A DNA stretch of 64,000 nucleotides from Euzebyella marina (GCF_014855515.1 NZ_JACYFK010000002.1:186001-250000); one strand, 5' to 3'; positions 32,909 through 42,172 are shown, counted from the first letter of the stretch. The notes: generated by a model from the sequence alone, not told the origin. A program made the numbers and translations.

Positions 32909-35236
32909 TTGAAGAATTTTATCGATGAATTGAATGATGCCCAGAGGGCTCCGGTATTGCATAAAGATGGTCCGTTAATGGTAATTGCCGGTGCGGGTTC
33001 AGGTAAAACCAGGGTTTTGACCTACCGTATCGCCCATCTAATGGCACAAGGGGTCGATTCGTTCAATATTCTTGCCCTCACCTTTACCAATAAGGCGGCC
33101 AGGGAGATGAAGGCACGTATTGCCCAAATTGTGGGTAGTTCGGAAGCCAAAAACCTATGGATGGGTACTTTTCACTCCGTATTTGCCAAGTTGTTACGTT
33201 TTGATGGAGACAAGTTGGGTTTTCCGAGCAATTTCACCATTTACGACACCCAAGACTCACAGCGATTGATAGCTTCTATTATCAAAGAGATGGGTCTCGA
33301 TAAGGATGTTTACAAATACAAACAGGTTCAGAATAGAATATCATCCTACAAAAACAGTCTCATTACGGTTAAAGCGTATTTTCAGAATCCGGAATTAATG
33401 GAAGCCGATGCCATGGCCAAAAGACCAAGATTGGGAGAAATTTATCAGAATTACGTTGATCGCTGTTTTAAAGCGGGTGCCATGGATTTTGATGATCTTC
33501 TTTTGAGAACCAACGAGTTGTTGAACCGGTTTCCTGAAGTGTTGATGAAGTACCAAGAGCGGTTCAAGTATATTCTTGTAGATGAGTATCAAGATACGAA
33601 CCATTCGCAATACTTGATTGTGAAAGCCCTGGCAGACCGTTTTCAGAATATTTGTGTGGTGGGCGATGATGCACAAAGTATCTATTCGTTTCGAGGGGCC
33701 AATATCAGTAACATTCTCAATTTTCAAAGAGATTATGACAATGTTGCAATGTACCGTCTTGAGCAGAACTACCGTTCTACGAGAAATATCGTAAACGCCG
33801 CCAACTCGATTATTGCCAAAAATAAGAACCAATTAGAAAAATCGGTATGGACCGATAATGATGACGGTGCATTGATAAAAATTCACCGCAGCCCTACAGA
33901 TGCAGAGGAGGGGCGCTATGTTGCCGGTAATATTTGGGATACCCGAATGAACCAGCATACACCGAATGGTCATTTTGCGGTACTCTATCGAACCAACTCG
34001 CAATCAAGGGCCATTGAAGATGCCCTTAGAAAACGCGATATACCTTATAGAATTTATGGCGGACTTTCGTTCTACCAGCGCAAAGAAATTAAAGATGTAC
34101 TAAGTTACCTAAGGTTAGTGGTCAACCCTAAGGACGAAGAGGCCTTAAAACGGGTCATTAACTTTCCTGCTCGAGGCATCGGCCAGACGACCGTAGATAA
34201 ATTAACGGTCGCCGCCAATCATTACAATCGCTCCATTTTTGAGGTGATGGAGCATTTGGGCAAACTCAATTTGAGCATAAATGCCGGCACCAAGCGTAAA
34301 CTGGAAGATTTCGTAAACATGATCAAGAGTTTTCAGATCATGAACGAAGGTTCCGATGCATTTACCTTGGCAGAGCATGTGGCCAAAAAAACAGGTTTGT
34401 TGCTCGAGTTTAAAAAGGATGGCACGCCAGAGGGAATAGCTCGAATGGAAAACATAGAAGAACTCTTGAACGGGGTCAAAGATTTTGTCGAAGGGCAAAA
34501 AGAGGTGGTCGATGCCAAAGGCGACCTAAACGAATTCTTGGAAGACGTAGCGTTAGCAACAGATTTGGATAAGGATACCGGCGACGATGACCGTGTGGCC
34601 CTAATGACCATTCACTTGGCCAAGGGCTTGGAATTTCCCTATGTGTACATTGTAGGTATGGAAGAAGACCTTTTCCCCTCGGCTATGAGTATGAACACCC
34701 GAAGTGAGCTTGAAGAAGAGCGAAGACTGTTCTATGTGGCCTTAACAAGGGCTGAAAAGCAGGCGTACTTAACCTACACCCAAAATCGCTATCGTTGGGG
34801 TAAGCTCATAGATGCCGAACCTAGCAGGTTTTTAGAGGAAATAGACGAGAAATATATTGAGAACCTAACGCCTATTGATACGGGTTATCGCTACAAACCA
34901 CTGGTAGATAGCGATATTTTCGGTGAAGTAGATAAAAGTAGATTAAGGCAGAACAAACCAACGAACAGTACACCACCAAGCCATAAGCGCCCTAATGAAT
35001 CTCAGTTGAGAAAATTGAGAAAATTAAAGCCAGAACTGTCAAATCCCGTAGGTAACACCAGTGCTTTAGATGAAAATTTAGATGTCGGATCCCTGGTCAA
35101 CCATACACGTTTTGGGCGTGGCAAGGTCTTAAAAATAGAAGGTGTGGGCAATGATAGAAAGGCCGAAATTAAGTTTGATCAAGGTGATGTAAAGAAACTT
35201 TTGCTTCGCTTTGCCAAATTAGAGGTAGTGGGTTAA
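32909..35236 (+). CDS. uvrD: UvrD/PcrA-type ATP-dependent DNA helicase
   Basis: 775 residues from a TTG start (32909), the only start that gives the conserved N-terminus MKNFIDELNDAQRAPV. SF1A motifs: Walker A AGAGSGKTRVLTYR, TFTNKAAREMK, FDDLLLRTNEL, motif II LVDEYQDTNHSQY, GDDAQSIYSFRGA, LEQNYRST, MTIHLAKGLEFPYV and the RLFYVALTRA motif. The C-terminus (~700-775) has a Tudor-like stretch (VGSLVNHTRFGRGKVLKIEG) as in PcrA. 3'-5' helicase for repair and removal of RecA or RNAP. The Crp/Fnr gene begins 3 bases downstream. Confidence 0.95.
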   Translation: MKNFIDELNDAQRAPVLHKDGPLMVIAGAGSGKTRVLTYRIAHLMAQGVDSFNILALTFTNKAAREMKARIAQIVGSSEAKNLWMGTFHSVFAKLLRFDGDKLGFPSNFTIYDTQDSQRLIASIIKEMGLDKDVYKYKQVQNRISSYKNSLITVKAYFQNPELMEADAMAKRPRLGEIYQNYVDRCFKAGAMDFDDLLLRTNELLNRFPEVLMKYQERFKYILVDEYQDTNHSQYLIVKALADRFQNICVVGDDAQSIYSFRGANISNILNFQRDYDNVAMYRLEQNYRSTRNIVNAANSIIAKNKNQLEKSVWTDNDDGALIKIHRSPTDAEEGRYVAGNIWDTRMNQHTPNGHFAVLYRTNSQSRAIEDALRKRDIPYRIYGGLSFYQRKEIKDVLSYLRLVVNPKDEEALKRVINFPARGIGQTTVDKLTVAANHYNRSIFEVMEHLGKLNLSINAGTKRKLEDFVNMIKSFQIMNEGSDAFTLAEHVAKKTGLLLEFKKDGTPEGIARMENIEELLNGVKDFVEGQKEVVDAKGDLNEFLEDVALATDLDKDTGDDDRVALMTIHLAKGLEFPYVYIVGMEEDLFPSAMSMNTRSELEEERRLFYVALTRAEKQAYLTYTQNRYRWGKLIDAEPSRFLEEIDEKYIENLTPIDTGYRYKPLVDSDIFGEVDKSRLRQNKPTNSTPPSHKRPNESQLRKLRKLKPELSNPVGNTSALDENLDVGSLVNHTRFGRGKVLKIEGVGNDRKAEIKFDQGDVKKLLLRFAKLEVVG

Positions 35237-35239
35237 GAC

Positions 35240-35821
35240 ATGCAACCTTCCGTAGACATATCGTTTTTAGCTCAGGTATACAATCATCCTTTGTTGAGCC
35301 GTAACGATATTGTAAAACTTAGTGGAATACACACTAGGGAATTCATTAAAAAAGGGACATTTGTTCTCGAAAAAGGGAGTGTACCGCAAGAATACTACAT
35401 TCTTGAGAGCGGTTTGTTACGTTCTTTTGTTCACGATTATAATGGAAAAGATATTACGGTTAACTTCTTTACCGAAGGCGAACTGATTATTGAAGTAGCT
35501 TCGCTTTTTCAACGCATACCTAGTTCTGAAAATATCGAGGCCTTGACCAACTGTACTGTGTACAAAGTGGATTTTGAAGAGTTTCAACAGCTTTTTCATG
35601 AAATGGAAGGCTTTAGAGAATGGGGCCGCGCGTGGATGTCTAAAAGCCTTTTTGATTTCAAACAGCGTTCTACCTCCATGATTGTCGATTCTGCAAAAGA
35701 GCGGTACGAACACCTGATGAAACACCGGCCGTCGGTAAGCCAAAAGGCGCCATTAAAACATATTGCCTCTTACCTCGGCATTACCGATAGTTCTTTAAGC
35801 CGCATTCGCAAGGCGAAATAA
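35240..35821 (+). CDS. Crp/Fnr family transcriptional regulator
   Basis: 193 residues. N-terminal cyclic-nucleotide-binding-like barrel (~20-120): FVLEKGSVPQEYYILESGLLRSF, NFFTEGELIIEVASLF and a C-terminal winged helix-turn-helix (~150-190) with PLKHIASYLGITDSSLSRIRK. The cNMP-contact residues of true CRP (R-x-A-S-V) are not visible, and no FNR cysteine cluster is present, so the effector is unknown. Such short Crp-like proteins are common in Bacteroidota beside single enzyme genes; here the VOC gene 78 bases downstream may be its target. Starts 3 bases after the helicase gene. Confidence 0.88.
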   Translation: MQPSVDISFLAQVYNHPLLSRNDIVKLSGIHTREFIKKGTFVLEKGSVPQEYYILESGLLRSFVHDYNGKDITVNFFTEGELIIEVASLFQRIPSSENIEALTNCTVYKVDFEEFQQLFHEMEGFREWGRAWMSKSLFDFKQRSTSMIVDSAKERYEHLMKHRPSVSQKAPLKHIASYLGITDSSLSRIRKAK

Positions 35822-35899
35822 TTTCATTTCTTGCCATAGGTCAAGTTGAAGGCCTACTATACTTTCTATCTTGTCTACATAATTCAAAACCAACAAAAA

Positions 35900-36292
35900 A
35901 TGGAAGTTAAGAATCCCGTGGGTTGGTTCGAAATCTATGTTGATGATATCGAACGCGCCCAAAAATTTTATGAAAACCTTTTACAGGTAAAACTTGATAA
36001 CTTGGCGGACCCGAACGAGCAATCAGGAGAAATATTGGTCATGCGCTCTTTTCCGGCCGACATGAGCCAACATGGCTGTTCAGGGGCCTTAGTGCATATG
36101 CCAGGTTTCAAGGCAGGGGCCAATAGTACAGTTATCTATTTTCATAGCGATGATTGTGCCATAGAAGAAGGGCGTATCGAATCTGCAGGGGGCAAAATTT
36201 TTAAGAACAAAATGAGTATTGGGGAATATGGTTTTATTTGTCTTGGTACTGATACCGAAGGTAATATGTTTGGTGTTCATTCTTTGAAATAA
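35900..36292 (+). CDS. VOC family protein (glyoxalase/bleomycin-resistance fold)
   Basis: 130 residues from ATG 35900 (MEVKNPVGWFEIYVDD); the open frame begins at 35846 but would add 18 non-conserved residues. Typical vicinal-oxygen-chelate pattern: WFEIYVDDIERAQKFYENLL, MSQHGCSGALVHMP, VIYFHSDD and a final GNMFGVHSLK. Two beta-alpha-beta-beta-beta modules per chain, usually with a divalent metal. Close relatives include YQ-type PhnB/glyoxalase-like proteins of unknown substrate. Follows a Crp/Fnr regulator; likely in the same unit or controlled by it. Cytoplasmic. Confidence 0.85.
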   Translation: MEVKNPVGWFEIYVDDIERAQKFYENLLQVKLDNLADPNEQSGEILVMRSFPADMSQHGCSGALVHMPGFKAGANSTVIYFHSDDCAIEEGRIESAGGKIFKNKMSIGEYGFICLGTDTEGNMFGVHSLK

Positions 36293-36409
36293 GAATTATG
36301 AACATTGTTCGTTACCAAATCTTTGGAATGAACTAATAGTAAAATGGTTAGGGGTTAGTTTAATCTAAAAATGTTTTACTTTGGTGGTCATATTCCAAGT
36401 AGTAGACCA

Positions 36410-37030
36410 ATGGCCGAATTTATTCGAATTTATGAGGAAAATCCTAATCCCAAGGAGGTAAATAAAGTAGTACAGGCCCTTAGAAAGGGAGGTCTCGTTA
36501 TTTATCCGACCGATACGGTTTATGGTCTAGGATGCGATATTACGAATTCTAGGGCTTTGGAAAAAATTGCGCGAATCAAGGGTATCAAATTGGCCAAGGC
36601 CAATTGGTCGTTTATCTGTGCCGATTTGAGTAACCTTTCCGATTATGTTCGCCAAATAGATACCGGAACGTTCAAAATATTAAAAAGGGCCCTTCCAGGC
36701 CCTTATACCTTTATATTGCCTGGAAACAATAACCTACCTAAAGACTTTAAAAAGAAAAAAACGGTTGGTATTCGGGTTCCCGATAATAATATTGCCAAAG
36801 CGCTGGTGGAAGGCTTGGGGAACCCAATAGTTTCAACTTCTATTCGGGATGACGATGCGGTTTTGGAGTACACTACCGATCCCGAACTTATTTTTGAAAA
36901 ATGGCAAAATCTCGTAGATGTGGTTATCGATGGGGGATACGGAGATAATATCGCCTCTACGGTAATCGATTTATCTGAAAGCGAACCTTTTGTGGTAAGA
37001 GAAGGAAAGGGAAGCCTCGATATTTTTTGA
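36410..37030 (+). CDS. Sua5/YciO/YrdC family protein, YciO type
   Basis: 206 residues from ATG 36410 (MAEFIRIYEENPNP), matching the ~206-residue length of E. coli YciO; the open frame starts at 36371 but the extra 13 residues are not conserved. Motifs: GGLVIYPTDTVYGLGCDI, WSFICADLSNLSDYVRQ, LPGPYTFIL, KKKTVGIRVPDN, GNPIVSTSI, VDVVIDGG and a C-terminal VVREGKGSLDIF. The family is related to threonylcarbamoyl-AMP synthase TsaC for tRNA t6A; YciO itself has weak or debated activity, so I do not assign tsaC. Isolated gene with no evident operon. Confidence 0.85.
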   Translation: MAEFIRIYEENPNPKEVNKVVQALRKGGLVIYPTDTVYGLGCDITNSRALEKIARIKGIKLAKANWSFICADLSNLSDYVRQIDTGTFKILKRALPGPYTFILPGNNNLPKDFKKKKTVGIRVPDNNIAKALVEGLGNPIVSTSIRDDDAVLEYTTDPELIFEKWQNLVDVVIDGGYGDNIASTVIDLSESEPFVVREGKGSLDIF

Positions 37031-37066
37031 GAACTTCCCTTTATTGAACACACTCACTTATAGTTC

Positions 37067-38371
37067 TTAGTTATTATAATTGATGGTTCCCACGACACCG
37101 CCACTTAACATTTTTTTGTCTGTACTCGCTTTTATCAATTTAGCAGCCTCCTCTAGTTTTGGTGAAAAACCATCTCCATCTTCAATAAGTCTTCCTGTAT
37201 CATTAGAAATATAAACATGTTGTGGGTCACCTTTGTCGTCAAGCATTAGAGCAGCTAATCGAACATCGGCAAAGCCACCTTCTACCACGGTTCCTGAAAT
37301 GGTGAATGTAGTTTCAACAGGGTATGAGCCTATCTGAGAGGTTGTCTTTAAGTAGATGGTGAAATTATTGCCTTCTCCGGAGATGAAAGAACCATCGCCT
37401 TCATCTACCTGGGATCCACCTTGCCCGTAATAATCCAGAGTCAGGCTTTCATTGTTCTGATTGCTGATTTCAGCCCTGTAATCAGGAAATCTCATTCCCG
37501 GGGCATCTCCTGGAACGGAACTTTCTACCAAGATGGCTGGGCTGATCAGGTAGGCACCTTCTAAACTTGGCGGGTTATCCCCCAGATTCAGTGAAATACC
37601 TAAATCTTCTAGGGCTTGAACATGTTCGGCTGAATAAAAATTCTCAACCGCTGAAATGGAGCCGTCAAAATTTTCTTCTGTTGTAAATTGAAAGATTTCA
37701 CTCTCTGTCGAGAGTTCTGAATCATTTGCAATTACCTTCCAGTAGTATACTTTGTTGCCTTCCAAAGGGTTGGAAAGTTCAAAAGAAGTATCGCTAAGGT
37801 CTGATGCAATAATGGTTTTCGGGTCTTCATTTTGGTCTAGATAAACGGCGTAGGTGACGCTATCTCCATCAGGATCGGTTGACTGCTCCCAAGATAGTAA
37901 TGGCAAGGTAACAACATCAATGCTATTATTTTCAGGAGTTAGAAGGCTGAAGTTTTCAGGAGATTCATTTGGTAAGCGCTCTATAGTCTTAAAAGTGAAT
38001 ATTGCACTCTTTTTGATATTGCCTTCAGTATCTTTTGCCTCAACATACCAATAATAGGTCGTGTTTAAAGCTAGTTCGTCGGTCAATATTAATGACTCTC
38101 TCGTTAGATTACTACCTATTTGAGTTGAAGGTTCAGAATCAGTGTCCAAATAGAAGTTATAGCTCACATTGTCCCCATCGGGGTCTACTGCTTTTTGCCA
38201 AGTAAATTCAGGAAGTAAATCGACTTCTACTGAATTATTGGCAACTTCAGTCAAGGTAAAATTGTTCGGCGCTGAATTGGTAGGTTCCGGGTTGTTTTCA
38301 CTTTTAGAACAGCTTGTGAAAACTGAAAATGCCAATACATAGCATAAAATTGCTTTGTTCAATCGAATCAT
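37067..38371 (-). CDS. lipoprotein with two FN3-like repeats and a novel C-terminal domain
   Basis: 434 residues. Lipoprotein signal with lipobox FTSC (Cys ~21) and SKSE, directing it to the outer membrane. Two tandem ~100-residue modules follow (~34-130 and ~136-230), each with DPDGD-x-V-x-Y, YYW-x-V-x-A and a closing FxFxT: fibronectin type III-like. The remaining ~200 residues (NFYSAEHVQALEDLGIS, GAYLISPAILVESS, VETTFTISGTVVEGG) are not recognised, but the AYLISP and GSYPVETTFTI pattern looks like a secreted beta-rich domain. Probably surface-exposed binding protein. No neighbours in operon; function unknown. Confidence 0.8.
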   Translation of the reverse strand: MIRLNKAILCYVLAFSVFTSCSKSENNPEPTNSAPNNFTLTEVANNSVEVDLLPEFTWQKAVDPDGDNVSYNFYLDTDSEPSTQIGSNLTRESLILTDELALNTTYYWYVEAKDTEGNIKKSAIFTFKTIERLPNESPENFSLLTPENNSIDVVTLPLLSWEQSTDPDGDSVTYAVYLDQNEDPKTIIASDLSDTSFELSNPLEGNKVYYWKVIANDSELSTESEIFQFTTEENFDGSISAVENFYSAEHVQALEDLGISLNLGDNPPSLEGAYLISPAILVESSVPGDAPGMRFPDYRAEISNQNNESLTLDYYGQGGSQVDEGDGSFISGEGNNFTIYLKTTSQIGSYPVETTFTISGTVVEGGFADVRLAALMLDDKGDPQHVYISNDTGRLIEDGDGFSPKLEEAAKLIKASTDKKMLSGGVVGTINYNN

Positions 38372-38601
38372 ATCAATAGTGGTTGGTTAAAAGGTCGTTT
38401 AAGTCGGCTTTTGAAGCCGGTCTAAATGTATCTGATTACCAAGGCCATGACAATTGAAATTTATTGAGTGTAGACAAATCTTGTTTGACCGTATCTTAAT
38501 TATGTATAGTTGGTAGAACTAAATGCCCATGAAATGTAGTCGGTTATACAAGATGCCTTCTTTCGATGTAGGAATTTATCGGGGAAAATAATCAAACAAA
38601 A

Positions 38602-38629
38602 AAAGCCGCGACCTTAAGGTCGCGGCTTT
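38602..38629 (-). terminator. strong terminator after the OmpA lipoprotein gene
   Basis: GCCGCGACC (38605-38613), TTAA loop, GGTCGCGGC (38618-38626), with A/T pairs extending the stem and a T-run on the minus-strand side. Lies about 25 bases past the OmpA gene stop. The 281 bases between 38371 and 38653 hold nothing else recognised. Confidence 0.9.
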
Positions 38630-38652
38630 CGCTATTTTTTAAAAATACAATC

Positions 38653-39504
38653 TTAGTTATTGATTGCTGGGTCTTTCATACCCTCTTCGATCATGCTATA
38701 GAACTGATCGATTTTTGGAAGAACAACGATACGGGTTCTTCTGTTTTTAGATTTCTCTGAAGAAGATACAGGAATGTACTCTGATCTACCGGCAGCAGTC
38801 ATACGCTTAGGATCTACGTTGTAATCGTTCTGAAGAATACGAACAACGGCAGTAGCACGTTTTACACTCAAATCCCAGTTATCTAAAAGAACACCGCTTC
38901 TGTAAGGTACATCATCGGTATGACCTTCAACCATAAATTCGAAATCAGGTTTGTTGTTCACTACTTGAGCAACTTTACCCAAAACTTCTCTAGCTTTTCT
39001 GGTTACGTTATAGCTTCCGCTGCTGAACAATAATTTGTCAGAGATAGAAACGAAAACTACACCTTTCTCTACGCTGATCTCTATGTCTTCATCATCCAAG
39101 TTGCCCAAAACACCTTTCAAGCTCTGTACCAACGATAGGTTAACAGAATCTCTTCTGGTGATAGCGTCTTGAAGTTTGCGAATGGTCAAATCTTTTTCTT
39201 TCAAGCTTTCCAAAGATTTTTCCAAATTCTCGGCACCTTTAGTAGTCAAAGTAGTAAGGTTGCCCATATTATTGATCAATTCTTGATTGTTAGCTTTCAA
39301 GAAAGCATTTTGATCAGATAAGGTTTTATTTCTAGAGTCTGCTGTAGCTTTTTCTTCTAAACAATCGTTAAGCTTAACAGTGGCAGAGTTCAACAAGTCT
39401 TGTGTTTCTTTGTGTTTAGCCTCTAGATCGGCATATTTTTTAGAAGATACGCATGAGCCTAAAAGCAGGGTTGCACCTAAACAACCTAAAATCATTCTTT
39501 TCAT
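38653..39504 (-). CDS. OmpA family peptidoglycan-associated lipoprotein
   Basis: 283 residues. Lipobox LLGSC (Cys ~18) in MKRMILGCLGATLLLGSC; then a coiled coil (~20-120), then an OmpA C-terminal domain: DKLLFSSGSYNVTRKAREVLGKVA, FMVEGHTDD, NWDLSVKRATAVVRIL, AAGRSEYIPV and the ending NRRTRIVV. These carry the Asp and Arg that bind meso-diaminopimelate of peptidoglycan. It should tether the outer membrane to the wall. Tail DQFYSMIEEGMK is shared with the degenerate paralogue at 30583-31350. Strong terminator downstream and two -7-like elements upstream. Confidence 0.93.
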   Translation of the reverse strand: MKRMILGCLGATLLLGSCVSSKKYADLEAKHKETQDLLNSATVKLNDCLEEKATADSRNKTLSDQNAFLKANNQELINNMGNLTTLTTKGAENLEKSLESLKEKDLTIRKLQDAITRRDSVNLSLVQSLKGVLGNLDDEDIEISVEKGVVFVSISDKLLFSSGSYNVTRKAREVLGKVAQVVNNKPDFEFMVEGHTDDVPYRSGVLLDNWDLSVKRATAVVRILQNDYNVDPKRMTAAGRSEYIPVSSSEKSKNRRTRIVVLPKIDQFYSMIEEGMKDPAINN

Positions 39505-39568
39505 AATGTGTGATGTGGGTTACTAAGTATTAATTTTTGTTATTTGTTTTGTTATCGACAATAAGCGA

Positions 39569-39576
39569 CAAAATTA
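39569..39576 (-). promoter_or_regulatory. candidate -7 element for the OmpA lipoprotein gene
   Basis: Minus-strand TAATTTTG is a perfect TAnnTTTG match, about 65 bases before the ATG. A second identical octamer occurs at 39608-39601. No well-spaced TTTG was found. Confidence 0.35.
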
Positions 39577-39609
39577 TATAATCGCCAAATTTACTTTTTC
39601 CAAAATTAG

Positions 39610-40611
39610 TTAATCTTTTACTAAAACGTTAAAATTCTTTATATGATGTACGAAATGGGCCCATACAATGGATTTTGTTTGGTAGTATTTTAGTAGAAAT
39701 TTCACCTTTTCTCTTTTTTTGTACATTTTTCTAAAATGCCAGTAGAAGCTAAAATGAGCTTTTAAAATGGCCAAAAAGTGTCTGAACTTTAATTGAAAAA
39801 TAAAACGAATCGCGGCGACTGCATCAAGAAGCAAGCGAATGAATATGATGGTAAAGGCCTTTCTTCTCGGTAAGTTTTTTGTAATTGAAAAAAGGGAATT
39901 TCTAAAATTCAAAAATGTTTTCTTGGGGTTCATATTACTAAGGGTAGAACCTCCGAGGTGATATACCTTCGAAGCTCCCGTATAAAAAACTTTATACCCC
40001 TTGTTTTTGGCCCGCCAACAAAGGTCGACCTCTTCTTGATGGGCAAAATAGCTTTCATCAAAACCATTCAACTCCCAAAAAACCTCTTTTCTAATGAACA
40101 TACAAGCCCCGGTAGCCCAAAATATTTCTATGGTATCGTCGTACTGACCCGTATCTTGCTCTAAAGATTGAAAAATTCTACCTCTACAGAACGGATAACC
40201 CAATTGATCAATATAGCCGCCAGCGGCCCCGGCATACTCGAAGTAGTCTTTTTTAAGCATATCGAGAATCTTTGGCTGTACGATGGCTACCTCTTTGTTC
40301 TCTTGAAAAAGTTTTTCGATAGGGATCAGCCAATCGGGAGAGACCTCTACATCAGAATTTAATAGGCAGTATACATCTGCTTCAATAGTGCGAAGACCTA
40401 GATTGTAGCCTGTGGTAAATCCGCCATTTTCAGAATTGACTATTACCTTTACCTCTGGGTGGTTGTTTTTGATGTAGGCCACCGATCCGTCGGTCGATGC
40501 ATTGTCAACCACATAAATGTCGGCACCCGGGGAATACTCTATGACCGTTCCCAGGTATCTTTCGAGAAGTAGTTCTCCGTTCCAGTTAAGTATGACTACG
40601 GCAATCTGCAA
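39610..40611 (-). CDS. GT2 family glycosyltransferase
   Basis: 333 residues. GT-A fold signatures of family 2: AVVILNWNGELLLERYL, DIYVVDNASTDGS, NGGFTTGYNLGL, YCLLNSDVEVSPDWL, ATGACMFIRKEVFWELNGFDESYFAHQEEVDLCWRAKNKGY (the ED-like acceptor motif), then a basic C-terminal tail with hydrophobic helices. Closest in style to rhamnosyl/WbbL-type transferases for surface polysaccharides. Probably acts on the cytoplasmic face of the inner membrane. The upstream gene on the same strand ends 12 bases before it. Sugar and acceptor unknown. Confidence 0.92.
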   Translation of the reverse strand: MQIAVVILNWNGELLLERYLGTVIEYSPGADIYVVDNASTDGSVAYIKNNHPEVKVIVNSENGGFTTGYNLGLRTIEADVYCLLNSDVEVSPDWLIPIEKLFQENKEVAIVQPKILDMLKKDYFEYAGAAGGYIDQLGYPFCRGRIFQSLEQDTGQYDDTIEIFWATGACMFIRKEVFWELNGFDESYFAHQEEVDLCWRAKNKGYKVFYTGASKVYHLGGSTLSNMNPKKTFLNFRNSLFSITKNLPRRKAFTIIFIRLLLDAVAAIRFIFQLKFRHFLAILKAHFSFYWHFRKMYKKREKVKFLLKYYQTKSIVWAHFVHHIKNFNVLVKD

Positions 40612-40623
40612 AACGTTGGCAAA

Positions 40624-41070
40624 TTAACGGCTAAATTCAGGAATATCCCTTAGAAACATATACTTTTCTGAATCATAATCCATTTTACAATAAAAATGAT
40701 TTAAACCATTGGTGACCATGAGATAATCAGCCTCAAGTTGCAGATTGTAACGTGCAATCTGGTCAAAAGTCTTTTGGTCAATAGTAATTTGTGGCGCTTT
40801 GCATTCAATCAAAAGATTGATTTTTCCGGTGGAATGAAAAACTACGATATCATAACGCTTACTCAAATTATTCACGGTCAACTGTTTTTCAACATTGACG
40901 AGACTTTTCGGGTATTTCTTTTCATTTATAAGGTAATTGACCGCATGTTGCCGTACCCATTCCTCAGGTTGAAGAACTACGAATTTTTTACGAATGACGT
41001 CAAAAATAAGGATGTTATTTTCGCTATTTTTGAACCGAAAGTTATAATCGGGAAAATTTAAAGGAAGCAT
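40624..41070 (-). CDS. type I restriction R_N-like (HSDR_N) orphan protein
   Basis: 148 residues. The core SKRYDIVVF...KINLLIECKAP carries the PD-(D/E)xK pattern (D, then E-x-K) typical of HSDR_N type nuclease domains, followed by QIARYNLQLEADYLMVTNG. No helicase domain follows and no HsdM or HsdS gene is near, so it is not a remnant of a full restriction system in this window. In other Bacteroidota I recall the same small protein lying next to holA. Function unknown; a repair or replication-linked nuclease is a guess. Divergent from holA, shares a transcription unit with the glycosyltransferase. Confidence 0.75.
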   Translation of the reverse strand: MLPLNFPDYNFRFKNSENNILIFDVIRKKFVVLQPEEWVRQHAVNYLINEKKYPKSLVNVEKQLTVNNLSKRYDIVVFHSTGKINLLIECKAPQITIDQKTFDQIARYNLQLEADYLMVTNGLNHFYCKMDYDSEKYMFLRDIPEFSR

Positions 41071-41099
41071 TTCGAAACCAAAAATTTAAGTGGTTTTCC

Positions 41100-41107
41100 C
41101 AAAAGTA
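41100..41107 (-). promoter_or_regulatory. candidate -7 element for the HSDR_N-like gene
   Basis: Minus-strand TACTTTTG matches TAnnTTTG; predicted start near 41093, about 23 bases before the ATG. No clear -33. Confidence 0.35.
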
Positions 41108-41170
41108 GAATAAATATTAAACCTATTAAGGAATAGGGTTCATCATTCTACTTTTTTGATTGTGTTATAT

Positions 41171-42172
41171 ATGGATGAAGCTAGACAAATAGTAAAGGAT
41201 ATAAAACAAGGAACCATTAAACCGGTCTATTTCTTGTTTGGCGAAGAACCTTATTATATCGATGCTATTTCTTCTTACATAGACAAAAATGTACTTTCAG
41301 AAGAAGAAAAAGGCTTCAACCAAATGGTTTTATACGGCAAAGATGTCAGTATAGACGATATTGTGGGCAATGCCAAGCGCTACCCTATGATGGCTGAAAG
41401 GCAAGTGGTGATTGTAAAAGAGGCACAGCACTTATCGCGTACCATTGAGCAGTTGACCGACTATGTCAACCAACCGCAACCCACTACGGTTTTGGTCATT
41501 TGCTACAAGTACAAAAAGCTCGATAAACGAAAAAAACTCTACAAAGCAGTAAAAAGCAATGGTGTTCTTTTTGAAAGTAAAAAGTTATATGAGAACCAGG
41601 TTTCAGATTGGATTATAAAAAATCTTAAATCGAAAGGGTATGGTATTTCACATAAGGCCGCTGTGCTGCTTACCGAATATCTCGGAACTGATTTAAGCCG
41701 AATTAATAACGAACTCGAAAAGTTACAGTTCGTTTTGCCGGCCCAATCTGAAATTACCCCCCAACATATCGAAACCCATATCGGTATCAGTAAGGATTAT
41801 AATAATTTCGAGCTTAAAAAAGCCATTGGTGAGCGTAATGTTCTAAAAGCCACTCGAATAATCAATTACTTCGCTCAAAATCCAAAAGATAACCCTTTGG
41901 TCTTGACCGTCTCTCTTTTAAACACCTTTTTCACCCAATTGCTGCAATACCATGGGCTAACCGACCATTCTGCTAAGAACGTGGCCAGCGCTTTGCATAT
42001 TAGTCCCTTTTTCGTGGGCGAGTTTCAGACGGCTTCCAGAAATTATCCCATGAAAAAAGTGAGCAATATTGTGGCTCATTTGAGAGAAATAGATCTTAAA
42101 GGAAAAGGTGTGGGCGCCAATACCGTTTCGCAGGCCGACCTTCTTAAAGAGTTACTCGTTAAAATAATCTGA
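41171..42172 (+). CDS. holA: DNA polymerase III delta subunit
   Basis: 333 residues from ATG 41171 (MDEARQIVKDIKQG); a TTG at 41156 would add five residues. HolA features: KPVYFLFGEEPYYIDAI near the N-terminus (degenerate P-loop typical of delta), ERQVVIVKEAQHL, KLDKRKKLYKAV, then the middle and C-terminal helical domains (LLTEYLGTDLSRINNELEKLQ, NPLVLTVSLLNTFFTQLLQYHG). Clamp-loader subunit that opens the sliding clamp. Moderate conservation is normal for this protein. Convergent with the DoxX gene 9 bases later; no terminator in between. Confidence 0.92.
   Translation: MDEARQIVKDIKQGTIKPVYFLFGEEPYYIDAISSYIDKNVLSEEEKGFNQMVLYGKDVSIDDIVGNAKRYPMMAERQVVIVKEAQHLSRTIEQLTDYVNQPQPTTVLVICYKYKKLDKRKKLYKAVKSNGVLFESKKLYENQVSDWIIKNLKSKGYGISHKAAVLLTEYLGTDLSRINNELEKLQFVLPAQSEITPQHIETHIGISKDYNNFELKKAIGERNVLKATRIINYFAQNPKDNPLVLTVSLLNTFFTQLLQYHGLTDHSAKNVASALHISPFFVGEFQTASRNYPMKKVSNIVAHLREIDLKGKGVGANTVSQADLLKELLVKII

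Noticed and set aside
40624-41070. Remnant of a type I restriction system
   Set aside because: No HsdM, HsdS or helicase domain around it; the gene is compact and intact.
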